Positions 22,849 to 29,956 of a DNA stretch of 29,956 nt are shown piece after piece. Under the pieces are notes generated by a model. That model saw only the letters and a list, made by a program, of their open reading frames with translations, ran no database searches and had not been told where the DNA came from. The stretch comes from JAZKIX01 sp040384645 (GTDB taxonomy: Bacteria; Pseudomonadota; Gammaproteobacteria; Burkholderiales; Burkholderiaceae_D). The DNA lies in the NCBI GenBank assembly GCA_040384645.1, contig JAZKIX010000194.1:1-29956 (forward strand), read 5' to 3'. Position 1 is the first letter of the stretch. Each line of letters starts with the position of its first letter. A program made the position numbers and the translations under genes.

Positions 22849-23538
22849 ATGCATTTACGTGAACTGACGCAATTTTTAACCGAATTGTCGGAAAATAATA
22901 ATCGCCCTTGGTTCATTATGAACAAGCCGCGCTACGATATTTTGCGCGAGGAATTCTTGACGTTGGTAAGCCATTTGATCTTGGATGTGGCCAAATTTGA
23001 CGCAGAAGTGGCCGACTGCAATCCCAAAAAAGCGCTCTTTCGCATCAATCGGGATATGCGTTTTTCTCATGACAAAAGCCCTTACAAGACCAATTTCTCC
23101 GCCTCAATTGTGCCCAATGGCCGTAAAAAACCCAGTGATGGCGGCGGTCCGGCTTATTATTTTCATGTTGATGAGGCCGGATCGCTGCTGTTTGCTGTCG
23201 GTGAATACATGCCGCCAGCGGACCGCTTACGCGCTGTTCGCCAGCACATCGTGGCTGATGCGGCAGGATTTGCCAAAGTCTTGAAAGACAAGTCGCTCGC
23301 CAGAGCCTTTGGCGGACTGCAAGAAGAAGGAAAGTTGACGCGCCCGCCAAAAGGCTTCGACCCCGATCTGACTCATATCGAATACATCAAGTTGAAAAAT
23401 TTTATTGTATGGAAAGAGATGCCGCTGAATTTGGCTAATAGCGATGAGTTAAAACATTTGCTGGCAAATAGCTTTAAGGATGCATTTCCACTTGTAAGTT
23501 GGTTGCGCGGCGCAAAGACACCGTCTGTGGAAACTTAA
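22849..23538 (+). CDS. DUF2461 family protein
   Basis: A 229-residue member of the DUF2461 (TIGR02453) family of unknown function. Recognised by FLTELSENNNRPWFIMNKPRYD at the start, then FRINRDMRFSHDKSPYKTNFSA, YYFHVDEAGSLLFAVGEYMP, and the end region IEYIKLKNFIVWKEMP. Soluble, with no signal peptide. It follows the protease gene by 24 bases on the same strand and may be co-transcribed. No clear Shine-Dalgarno. Confidence 0.9.
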   Translation: MHLRELTQFLTELSENNNRPWFIMNKPRYDILREEFLTLVSHLILDVAKFDAEVADCNPKKALFRINRDMRFSHDKSPYKTNFSASIVPNGRKKPSDGGGPAYYFHVDEAGSLLFAVGEYMPPADRLRAVRQHIVADAAGFAKVLKDKSLARAFGGLQEEGKLTRPPKGFDPDLTHIEYIKLKNFIVWKEMPLNLANSDELKHLLANSFKDAFPLVSWLRGAKTPSVET

Positions 23539-23544
23539 AGCCAG

Positions 23545-23565
23545 ACCGCAAAGAAAGCGGTTTTA
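23545..23565 (+). terminator. Weak terminator after the DUF2461 gene
   Basis: ACCGC-AAAGAAA-GCGGT followed by TTT, a short 5-bp stem just after the stop. The stronger hairpin at 23619-23642 probably backs it up. Confidence 0.45.
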
Positions 23566-23618
23566 GGGGGGGTATAAGGCAAAATACTGCCTTAGCCGCA
23601 CGTTTTCATTGCGTGAAA

Positions 23619-23642
23619 TAAAATACTGGTGCCAGTATTTTA
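23619..23642. terminator. Bidirectional hairpin between DUF2461 and tatC
   Basis: An 11-bp perfect stem (TAAAATACTGG and its complement) around TG, with A/T tracts on the outer arms. It lies between convergent genes and can serve both the DUF2461 gene and the his-tat transcript. Confidence 0.65.
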
Positions 23643-23679
23643 TCTCCTTTAAACAGTCGTGCGGCCTCTATTTTGAGTA

Positions 23680-24438
23680 CTAAACCACTTCTTTTGGCGC
23701 TTGCGTGGCTTTGACAAAAATCGGCGCCACCAACAAACCAAGCTCGTACAGCAGGCACATCGGAATCGCCAGCGCCAATTGACTGACAACGTCCGGTGGG
23801 GTGACAATCGCAGCGATGACGAAAGCGCCAACAATTACATAGCGACGAATCTCCCGCAGCCGTTCAATCGACACCAAGCCCATCCGCACCACAATGACCA
23901 CGACTACCGGCACCTCAAAGGTGGCACCAAATGCCAAGCACATAGTCATGACGAAATCGAGGTAATTTTCAATGTCGGGCATAACGCTGATTGAAGTTGG
24001 AGCAAATTCGTTGATGAATTTGAATACTCTTCCAAACACCAAAAAATAGCAAAAAGCGACGCCAATGATAAACAAGGCGGACGACGACACCACCAGCGGC
24101 ATTACCAGTTTTTTTTCATGTGCATACAAGCCAGGCGCAATAAAAGCCCAAACTTGGTACAGGATCCAAGGCAAGGCGAGGATGAAAGCAAACAACAAAG
24201 TCACTTTCATCGGTACCAAAAATGGCGAAATCACACCGGTAGCGATCATCTTTGCACCAACCGGCAACGACGCGATCATTGGGCGCGCGAGAAAATCATA
24301 AATCTGGGCCGGGCCTGGCCATACAAACAAAACGGCACAGGCGGCTACCAAGCCGTATACAGCCTTGACCAAACGGTCGCGTAACTCGATGAGATGTGAG
24401 ATGAAAGACTCTTCACCGCTTTTTGGGGAGTCGCTCAT
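23680..24438 (-). CDS. tatC: Sec-independent protein translocase TatC
   Basis: Core receptor of the Tat system that binds twin-arginine signal peptides; six membrane helices. From ATG 24438 it has 252 residues: ESFISHLIELRDRL at the N-terminus, the cytoplasmic loop PWILYQVWAFIAPGLYAHEKK, FGATFEVPVVVV, and TPPDVVSQLALAIPMCLLYELGL near the end. The frame runs to 24501, but AGGA just before 24438 and family comparison favour this start. Last gene of tatABC, 13 bases after tatB. Confidence 0.96.
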   Translation of the reverse strand: MSDSPKSGEESFISHLIELRDRLVKAVYGLVAACAVLFVWPGPAQIYDFLARPMIASLPVGAKMIATGVISPFLVPMKVTLLFAFILALPWILYQVWAFIAPGLYAHEKKLVMPLVVSSSALFIIGVAFCYFLVFGRVFKFINEFAPTSISVMPDIENYLDFVMTMCLAFGATFEVPVVVVIVVRMGLVSIERLREIRRYVIVGAFVIAAIVTPPDVVSQLALAIPMCLLYELGLLVAPIFVKATQAPKEVV

Positions 24439-24451
24439 TTTCCTGAAGCAT

Positions 24452-24961
24452 TCAATAAAACGTGTGAGGGGTTTTGCTACTGGGACGGTATTTTGCGACA
24501 CGCGCAGCGCCGGAGATAATGCGCATTCTGGTGCCGTGCTGCTGTTTATACCAAGTGGGAATTGCCGAGGTACGCGCCAGTTTTTTCCTGCGAAATTCTT
24601 TCACCTTGACCGCGAGCTGATCAGGCGTGTGCGGATCAAGCAAGCAATTTGCGCCATGCGTGCTGCTGGCATGGTTTTCGTCGTCCCACATTCCATTCAG
24701 TTCAGAATGGGTTTCTGCCAGATTTTTACCGATGCCGTGTTCGATATCCTGCGCCGCCGACTGGACATCTTTTTGCAAATTGCGCAATTCATCAAGCTCG
24801 ATTTCGCGACTCACTTCGTCTTTGACATCCCGGATATAACGCTGGGCACGGCCATACAAAGAGCCTACCATGCGAGCCACTTTAGGTAATTTTTCCGGGC
24901 CAATGACCACCAGAGCGACTACGCCAATCAATGCAATTTTGGTTAAACCAAGATCGATCAT
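24452..24961 (-). CDS. tatB: Sec-independent protein translocase TatB
   Basis: Partner of TatC in recognising Tat substrates. The 169 residues begin MIDLGLTKIALIGVVALVVIGPEKLPKVAR (the membrane helix plus the conserved GPEKLP hinge are visible), then the amphipathic helix GSLYGRAQRYIRDVKDEVSRE and a long charged tail rich in basic residues. The tail is longer than in some homologues but is normally variable. Between tatA and tatC. Confidence 0.95.
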   Translation of the reverse strand: MIDLGLTKIALIGVVALVVIGPEKLPKVARMVGSLYGRAQRYIRDVKDEVSREIELDELRNLQKDVQSAAQDIEHGIGKNLAETHSELNGMWDDENHASSTHGANCLLDPHTPDQLAVKVKEFRRKKLARTSAIPTWYKQQHGTRMRIISGAARVAKYRPSSKTPHTFY

Positions 24962-25016
24962 AGTTTGGCGCCGGTCGAAAGGCAGGCATCAAAGAGCGAA
25001 CAAGAGCGAGTCATTA

Positions 25017-25247
25017 TCAACTTTTCGTCTTTTCTTTCGCTTCGACATCGATCACGGCTTTGTCTGTCGTTTGCGAAGATGCGACTTCCCCCTCTGCGGC
25101 CTTATTGTCGCCACCTTTGACGCCATCCTTGAAGCCCTTGACGGCCTTCCCCAGATCGGAACCAATATTGCCGATTTTTTTGGTGCCAAACACCAACATG
25201 ACTATCACCAGCACGATCAACCAGTGCCATACGCTAAACGAACCCAT
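25017..25247 (-). CDS. tatA: Sec-independent protein translocase TatA
   Basis: Forms the transport pore of the Tat system. From ATG 25247 it has 76 residues: membrane helix MGSFSVWHWLIVLVIVMLVF, hinge GTKKIGNIGSDLG, amphipathic helix KAVKGFKDGVK, then an acidic/basic tail. The upstream frame reaches 25280, but a perfect AGGAGG lies 5 nt before 25247. In this window its cargo includes the Rieske protein PetA. Confidence 0.96.
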   Translation of the reverse strand: MGSFSVWHWLIVLVIVMLVFGTKKIGNIGSDLGKAVKGFKDGVKGGDNKAAEGEVASSQTTDKAVIDVEAKEKTKS

Positions 25248-25295
25248 ATTGCCTCCTAATAAACTTGAAATACGCATCAAACCATGCGCGTTGCA

Positions 25296-25670
25296 CTAAA
25301 TTCGTTCGTTACGCCAAGGGTGCACGCCACCGATTACGTGAAGGTGCAGATGGTATACCTCTTGTCCGCCATCAGGTCCGATATTGATCACAGCCTTGTA
25401 CCCACCTGCCAGATTGCCGGCTTGATCCGTGCTCAAGCCACATCCTTGCTCAGCTGCCAGTTTTGCACCTAAGGTCATCATTTTACCAAGCAGCATTGCG
25501 TACTCTTCACCGCAATCGGCCAAAGTCGGCACATGCACTTTGGGAATCACCAGAAAATGCACAGGTGCCGCTGGGCGAATATCCTTGAAAGCCAACAAAC
25601 TTTCGTCTTCGTACAGCAGGTCCGAATGAATTTTTTTTGCGACAATTTTGCAAAAAATACAGTTGTCCAC
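25296..25670 (-). CDS. Histidine triad (HIT) family nucleotide-binding protein
   Basis: A 124-residue HinT-like purine nucleoside phosphoramidase. It starts DNCIFCKIVAKKI after a GTG at 25670 with GGAG 5 nt upstream (the frame runs to 25736 but those starts lack support). IRPAAPVHFLVIPKVH and the catalytic triad HLHLHVIGG are family hallmarks. It lies between hisE and tatA, a common position in Burkholderiales, probably in the same long transcript. Confidence 0.94.
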   Translation of the reverse strand: MDNCIFCKIVAKKIHSDLLYEDESLLAFKDIRPAAPVHFLVIPKVHVPTLADCGEEYAMLLGKMMTLGAKLAAEQGCGLSTDQAGNLAGGYKAVINIGPDGGQEVYHLHLHVIGGVHPWRNERI

Positions 25671-25683
25671 TTTGACTCCGGGT

Positions 25684-26046
25684 TCAGGGTTGTGTTGATG
25701 CGGCAAAAGCATCTGGTCGCGCCGCTTTTTCTTCAATGCCTGAAATACCTTCGCGTCGCGCCAGTTCGGTCAATACATCTTGCGGCGTCAAATCGAACTG
25801 CGCCAGCATAATCAGCGAATGAAACCAAAGGTCGGCGCATTCGTATAACACTTTCGATTTATCGCCATCGACCCGCGCATCCTTGGCAGCCATTACAGTC
25901 TCAGTCGCTTCCTCGCCGATTTTCTTGAGGATCGCATCGTCGCCATTGGCAAACAAACGCGCCACATACGAAGTCGCCGGATCGCCGCCGTTGGCGATTT
26001 TGCGCGATTCGATAATCTCAGCCAAGCGATTTAAGGTGTCACTCAT
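25684..26046 (-). CDS. hisE: Phosphoribosyl-ATP pyrophosphatase
   Basis: Second step of histidine synthesis: hydrolyses phosphoribosyl-ATP to phosphoribosyl-AMP. The 120 residues contain the MazG-like acidic motif KKIGEEATETVMAAKD and YECADLWFHSLIML. Monofunctional, separate from hisI. Its ATG overlaps the hisI stop (ATGA). The C-terminal extension (GIEEKAARPDAFAAS) is not part of the core. Confidence 0.97.
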   Translation of the reverse strand: MSDTLNRLAEIIESRKIANGGDPATSYVARLFANGDDAILKKIGEEATETVMAAKDARVDGDKSKVLYECADLWFHSLIMLAQFDLTPQDVLTELARREGISGIEEKAARPDAFAASTQP

Positions 26047-26441
26047 TTATAAATGCTTTCCGGCGCCTTCAAGATCGGCTCAACCGATTGCCATTCGCCT
26101 TCACTTACATCGCCTTCAAACTTTTGATAAAAGCAGGAATGACGTCCCGTATGACAGGCAATACTGTGGACTTGTTCAACCTTCAGCAAGACCACGTCTT
26201 CGTCGCAATCGAGACGAATTTCACTGACTTTTTGCACGTGACCGGATTCCTCGCCCTTGTGCCACAATTTCTTGCGCGAACGGCTCCAATATACCGCCTC
26301 GCCCAATTCCACCGTACGCGCCAATGCATCGCGGTTCATCCATGCAAACATCAAGACGTCATTGCTGCCGACCTCTTGCGCGATCACCGGCACCAAGCCA
26401 TGCTCATCCCAGCGCACTTTGTTAAGCCATTTATTAGTCAT
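26043..26441 (-). CDS. hisI: Phosphoribosyl-AMP cyclohydrolase
   Basis: Third step of histidine synthesis, opening the adenine ring of phosphoribosyl-AMP. The 132 residues show WMNRDALARTVELGEAVYWSRSR (in two blocks), WHKGEESGHVQKV with a metal ligand, LDCDEDVVLLKVEQ, and ACHTGRHSCFY with the metal-binding cysteines. Start overlaps the hisF stop by one base. Confidence 0.97.
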   Translation of the reverse strand: MTNKWLNKVRWDEHGLVPVIAQEVGSNDVLMFAWMNRDALARTVELGEAVYWSRSRKKLWHKGEESGHVQKVSEIRLDCDEDVVLLKVEQVHSIACHTGRHSCFYQKFEGDVSEGEWQSVEPILKAPESIYK

Positions 26442-27214
26442 TATTTTGCCGCCGATTCAAGACGCATCGGAATCCCTTGCACCGCCATAAAGCGCTTGGC
26501 TTCTTGCACGGTATGTTGACCATAATGAAAAATGCTAGCGGCCAGAACCGCATCGGCCTTGCCAATTTTGATGCCATCGGCCAAGTCTTGCAAGCCGCCG
26601 ACACCGCCAGATGCGATCACCGGAATGTTGACCGCGTCCGATACACCACGCGTCAGGCCAAGATCAAAACCGACTTTAGTGCCATCGCGATCCATGCTGG
26701 TAAGCAAAATCTCGCCGGCGCCCAGGCTTTCCATTTCTTGTGCCCATTCGATGGCATCGAGTCCGGTCGCCTTGCGGCCACCGTGGGTGAATACTTCCCA
26801 TTTGCCAGGTGCAGTCTGCTTGGCATCAATCGCCACCACGATGCATTGCGAGCCATATTTGCGCGCGGCATCGAACACCAGTTGCGGATTGGTAACCGCG
26901 GAGGTATTGATGCTGACCTTGTCTGCGCCAGCGTTCAACAATCGGCGCACGTCTTCCACCACCCGCACACCGCCACCCACGGTCAGGGGAATGAATACCT
27001 GCGAGGCAACCGCTTCGATAATGTGCAAAATCAAGTCGCGGCCATCGGATGAGGCCGTGATATCGAGGAAAGTAATCTCGTCGGCACCTTGCTCGTCGTA
27101 GCGACGCGCGATTTCTACCGGATCGCCGGCATCGCGCAATTCGAGAAAATTAATGCCTTTAACAACCCGTCCAGCGGTGACATCAAGGCAAGGAATGATT
27201 CGTTTCGCTAACAT
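26441..27214 (-). CDS. hisF: Imidazole glycerol phosphate synthase, cyclase subunit
   Basis: Uses ammonia from HisH to make imidazole glycerol phosphate and AICAR. A 257-residue TIM barrel with catalytic Asp11 (IPCLDVTAGRVVKG) and Asp130 (VVAIDAK), and phosphate-binding loops VGGGVR and ASGGVG. Six bases separate it from the hisA stop. HisH, its glutaminase partner, is two genes upstream. Confidence 0.98.
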   Translation of the reverse strand: MLAKRIIPCLDVTAGRVVKGINFLELRDAGDPVEIARRYDEQGADEITFLDITASSDGRDLILHIIEAVASQVFIPLTVGGGVRVVEDVRRLLNAGADKVSINTSAVTNPQLVFDAARKYGSQCIVVAIDAKQTAPGKWEVFTHGGRKATGLDAIEWAQEMESLGAGEILLTSMDRDGTKVGFDLGLTRGVSDAVNIPVIASGGVGGLQDLADGIKIGKADAVLAASIFHYGQHTVQEAKRFMAVQGIPMRLESAAK

Positions 27215-27220
27215 GTGGCC

Positions 27221-27994
27221 CTAACTATCTTGTTCCGTCAGCTCATCGGCTCGCACTTGCGCCGTTTGCAAGTCGAGCGTGCCTTCGTAAATCGAGCGTC
27301 CGCAAATCACTGCTTCGATACCTTCTTCCTGTACCGCGCACAAGGCTTCGACATCAGCCAGATTATGGACGCCACCAGAGGCGATCACTGGGATTTTCAC
27401 GGCTTGCGCCAGGCGCACGGTTGCCTCGATATTGACGCCGCCCATCATGCCATCGCGGCCGATATCGGTATAGACAATTGACTCGACGCCATACCCTTCA
27501 AATTTCTTGGCCAGATCGATCACTTCATGACCAGACAACTTGCTCCAGCCATCGGTCGCGACCTTGCCATCCTTGGCATCGAGGCCGACGATGATATGGC
27601 CTGGAAAAGCACCGCAGGCATCATGCAAAAAACCAGGGCTTTTAACTGCGGCAGTGCCAACAATGATATAGGTGATGCCGTCGTCCAGATAGCGCTCGAT
27701 GGTATCAAGGTCGCGGATACCGCCACCCAATTGCACCGGAATTTCGTCGATATCGTTTTCGAGCGCAAACTCCTGCACCACTTGGATAATTGCTTTGACA
27801 GCTGCCTCGTTCTTTGGCTTGCCGGCAAACGCGCCATTCAAATCGACTAGATGCAAACGTCGCGCGCCCTGTTGCAGCCAATGGCGCGCCATTTCACCAG
27901 GATCTTTGGAAAACACGGTAACTTGGTCCATATCGCCTTGTTTAAGGCGAACGCAGTGACCGTCTTTCAGGTCGATAGCAGGGATGAGCAACAT
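27221..27994 (-). CDS. hisA: ProFAR isomerase HisA
   Basis: Isomerises ProFAR to PRFAR in histidine synthesis. A 257-residue TIM barrel homologous to HisF: LLIPAIDLKDGHCVRL with catalytic Asp8, QLGGGIRD, GLDAKDGKVATDGW, and VIASGGVHNL. TGG/Thr motifs identify it as HisA rather than HisF. It lies between hisH and hisF. Confidence 0.98.
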   Translation of the reverse strand: MLLIPAIDLKDGHCVRLKQGDMDQVTVFSKDPGEMARHWLQQGARRLHLVDLNGAFAGKPKNEAAVKAIIQVVQEFALENDIDEIPVQLGGGIRDLDTIERYLDDGITYIIVGTAAVKSPGFLHDACGAFPGHIIVGLDAKDGKVATDGWSKLSGHEVIDLAKKFEGYGVESIVYTDIGRDGMMGGVNIEATVRLAQAVKIPVIASGGVHNLADVEALCAVQEEGIEAVICGRSIYEGTLDLQTAQVRADELTEQDS

Positions 27995-28041
27995 GGCTGA
28001 GGCTTAATGTAAGTTAAGGGGAAAGGAAGTCTCGAAAGAGT

Positions 28042-28692
28042 CTAGGGATTCCAATGGATAAAATTCTTGTAGAGCTGCAAACCAGCGGAAGCACTTTTTT
28101 CGGGATGGAACTGGGTCGCGAAAATATTATCGCGCGCGACCGCACAGCTAAAGGCAGCACCGTACATTGTCTCACCAGCGGTATGTGCGCTGTTTTGCGG
28201 CTTCGCATAATAACTGTGCACGAAATAAAAATAGCTGTCATCGGCAATGCCGTCCCACAGTGGATGGGGTGTCACTTGCCGCACCTGGTTCCAACCCATC
28301 TGCGGCACTTTAAAGCGGGAACCGTCTTCTTGCAACTGGCCTTCGAGCTGGAACTTGATCACACGTCCAGGCAATAGACCTAGACCCGGCGTACCGAGCT
28401 CAGGTTCGCCTTCTTCGCTCCAGTCGAACAGCATTTGCTCGCCGACACAGACGCCAAATAAAGGCTTGCTGCGCGACGCTTCCAATACTGCCTCTTGCAA
28501 ACCTGATTCGCGCAGGCTGCGCATACAGTCAGGCATCGCGCCCTGTCCTGGCAAAACGATGCGGTCGGCGTTGCGAATCGCTGCAACTTCACTGGAAATC
28601 TGGACATCGGCATCCGGCGCCACCGCGCGCAAGGCTTGCGCTACCGAGCGCAAATTACCCATGCCGTAATCCACAACAATAATTTTATTCAT
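28042..28692 (-). CDS. hisH: Imidazole glycerol phosphate synthase, glutaminase subunit
   Basis: Class I glutamine amidotransferase that supplies ammonia to HisF. The 216 residues carry the nucleophile Cys82 in GVCVGEQML, His196 and Glu198 in FHPEKS, and the N-terminal VVDYGMGNLRSV. HisH normally shows GICLGMQ; the GVCVGEQ variant keeps the catalytic Cys. About 47 bases lie on each side to hisB and hisA, without a visible terminator. Confidence 0.97.
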   Translation of the reverse strand: MNKIIVVDYGMGNLRSVAQALRAVAPDADVQISSEVAAIRNADRIVLPGQGAMPDCMRSLRESGLQEAVLEASRSKPLFGVCVGEQMLFDWSEEGEPELGTPGLGLLPGRVIKFQLEGQLQEDGSRFKVPQMGWNQVRQVTPHPLWDGIADDSYFYFVHSYYAKPQNSAHTAGETMYGAAFSCAVARDNIFATQFHPEKSASAGLQLYKNFIHWNP

Positions 28693-28740
28693 ACAAAAAT
28701 AGTTAGAGCAAGCGTACTAGTGCCAATGCAACGCAATCTG

Positions 28741-29349
28741 TCACAAGCTGCCCTTGGTAGAAGGGATGGTTCCGACAGCACGCGGATCGAATTCAGCCGC
28801 CATGCGCAAGGCACGGCCAAAAGCCTTGAATACGGTTTCACATTGATGATGCGCATTGTCGCCGCGCAGATTATCGATATGCAAGGACACCAGCGCGTGA
28901 TTGACAAACCCTTGGAAAAATTCATGCGCCAGGTCGACGTCGAACGATCCGATCATGGCGCGGGTGAAAGGCACATTGAATTCCAAGCCTGGACGGCCGG
29001 AAAAATCGATCACGACTCGCGACAAGGCTTCATCCAAAGGCACGTATGAATGGCCGTAGCGCCGAATCCCGCGCTTATCGCCCATTGCTTTGGCGAAAGC
29101 TTGGCCCAGCGTAATACCGACATCTTCCACTGTGTGATGGGCATCGATCTGCAAATCGCCGTCAGCAGCGATATCCAGATCGATCAAGCCATGGCGCGCA
29201 ATCTGATCGAGCATGTGATCCAGGAAGGGCACGCCGGTATTGAGCTTTTGCAGTCCGGTACCGTCGACATTGATCGCGACGCGGATCTTGGTCTCGTTGG
29301 TATTGCGGATGATTTCTGCGGTACGCGGGGCTGGCATTGTGGTAGACAT
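28741..29349 (-). CDS. hisB: Imidazoleglycerol-phosphate dehydratase
   Basis: Dehydrates imidazole glycerol phosphate. Monofunctional type, 202 residues from ATG 29349. Metal-binding His motifs are FLDHMLDQIARHG, DAHHTVEDVGI and VNHALVSLHI-like segments, and the end is FDPRAVGTIPSTKGSL. The start is uncertain: ATGs at 29364 and 29337 are alternatives, none with a good ribosome site; the frame continues to 29418 inside hisC. Confidence 0.95.
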   Translation of the reverse strand: MSTTMPAPRTAEIIRNTNETKIRVAINVDGTGLQKLNTGVPFLDHMLDQIARHGLIDLDIAADGDLQIDAHHTVEDVGITLGQAFAKAMGDKRGIRRYGHSYVPLDEALSRVVIDFSGRPGLEFNVPFTRAMIGSFDVDLAHEFFQGFVNHALVSLHIDNLRGDNAHHQCETVFKAFGRALRMAAEFDPRAVGTIPSTKGSL

Positions 29350-29374
29350 GGTGGTGGGCTGCATAAAGTAATCG

Positions 29375-29851
29375 TTACGGTGCCAAGGATGCGGCGAATG
29401 CATCAAAGAATAGACCATTTTCTGCGGGTGTACTGACCGTGACCCGCAAACAATTGGCTAACAGAGGGTGCATTTTACCTACATTTTTGATCAAGACTTT
29501 CCGGCTCAGTAACTTTGTGAAAACTTGATCGGCTTCGGGCACCCGAATCAAGAGAAAATTTGCCGAAGACGGGAACACTTCCACCCCCGGCAAGGCAGCC
29601 AGAGCGGCTGATAAACGGCTGCGTTCACCGCATAAGGACGCTGCTTGTGTATCCAGTACTGCCAGATGTTCCAGCGCAAATTCGGCAGCGGTCTGGGTCA
29701 AGATATTGATATTGTAAGGTGGGCGGGCTTTGTCAAACTCGCGCAATAAGGCTTCGCTGGCCGCCATATAGCCGAGCCGGATGCCGGCCAAACCCATCTT
29801 CGACACTGTGCGCATCACGATCAGGTTAGGGAATTCCGGCAGGCGCGGCAT
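29375..29851 (-). CDS. hisC: Histidinol-phosphate aminotransferase, C-terminal part only
   Basis: PLP enzyme of histidine synthesis. The visible ~158 residues begin MPRLPEFPNLIVMRTVSKMG, with the PLP lysine in TVSK, then AGIRLGYM and the small C-terminal domain ending FDAFAASL. A full enzyme has ~350 residues, and the N-terminal ~200 should continue to the right. After about 29851 (at most 29866, reading AQVCF) the frame no longer resembles HisC. Either the gene is broken here or the last ~100 bases do not belong to this locus. Confidence 0.9.
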   Translation of the reverse strand: MPRLPEFPNLIVMRTVSKMGLAGIRLGYMAASEALLREFDKARPPYNINILTQTAAEFALEHLAVLDTQAASLCGERSRLSAALAALPGVEVFPSSANFLLIRVPEADQVFTKLLSRKVLIKNVGKMHPLLANCLRVTVSTPAENGLFFDAFAASLAP

Positions 29852-29956
29852 GAAACAGACCTGGGCGGTTGCCAGAAAAGAGCTTCGACAGATCCGCCGC
29901 GATCGCCGGACCCTCGTGATCCTGGTACTCGTGCCGACATTCTTCCTGTTCCTGTT
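29850..29956 (+). CDS. ABC-2 type transporter permease, N-terminal fragment
   Basis: From ATG 29850 the plus strand reads MKQTWAVARKELRQIRRDRR, then TLVILVLVPTFFLFL, and stays open to the window edge. KEL-RQI-RRD-R-TL followed by a hydrophobic helix is the classic N-terminus of ABC-2 permeases (exporters of drugs or polysaccharides). It starts exactly where hisC homology on the other strand stops. No ribosome site is visible, since the preceding bases are hisC code. The family call is fair for such a short piece. Confidence 0.6.
   Translation, partial: MKQTWAVARKELRQIRRDRRTLVILVLVPTFFLFL

Noticed and set aside
24481..24700. Possible frameshift in tatB because its C-terminal half is basic and unlike the front.
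   Set aside because: TatB tails vary strongly, the frame is continuous to a stop just before tatC, and length is within the family range.
26477..27101. Long plus-strand frames of about 190 codons opposite hisF.
   Set aside because: They are antisense shadows of a well-conserved enzyme gene; the translations resemble no protein family.

Overview
The window looks like a chromosomal segment of a betaproteobacterium (Burkholderiales, most likely Oxalobacteraceae). The block hisC-B-H-A-F-I-E / HIT protein / tatABC / DUF2461 / DegS-type protease / Nif3-like / mscL / petABC / sspA-sspB is the order I know from that group, and the individual proteins read as betaproteobacterial. No species can be named from the sequence alone.

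Layout: (1) 1-3350 is chromosomal: the 3' end of ubiX, a small unknown gene with a TTG start, and a cytoplasmic GH3 beta-glucosidase closed by a strong terminator. (2) About 3570-15852 is a 12.3 kb integrated element in the 3' end of a tRNA-Thr(UGU) gene. It has a P4-type tyrosine integrase beside the tRNA, an AlpA-type regulator, a tightly overlapping minus-strand operon of small unknown genes ending in a PriCT-2/Toprim/DUF927 primase-helicase, a HicAB toxin-antitoxin pair, and a DUF6499/DUF2285 (RovC-like) regulator with a small partner. The far end carries a decayed copy of the tRNA 3' end, repeats matching those upstream of the integrase, and iteron-like repeats. I see no capsid, tail, packaging or conjugation genes, so it resembles the replication/integration core of a P4-like phage satellite. 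(3) 15905-29851 is chromosomal housekeeping, nearly all on the minus strand: sspB, sspA, the cytochrome bc1 operon, then mscL, a Nif3-like gene, a DegS-like protease, a DUF2461 gene, the Tat translocase and the histidine operon. (4) At the right edge hisC is not continued. From about 29850 the plus strand instead reads as the N-terminus of an ABC-2 transporter permease, so this is either a genuine breakpoint or a chimeric assembly end.

The least ordinary material is in the element. Inside its operon lies a structured RNA region that looks like a P1/P4 C4-type antisense RNA: an intrinsic terminator in mid-operon, a 10-nt sequence present twice, a complementary segment between the copies, and a stem that hides the Shine-Dalgarno of the next gene. 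The alpA leader also has a stem that hides its Shine-Dalgarno. Five junctions of the operon use the C-terminal Gly-Gly codons of one gene as the ribosome binding site of the next. One operon gene encodes an unknown protein made of two tandem copies of a ~110-residue unit.

All functional names come from recognising motifs and family resemblance by eye. No database search was run.
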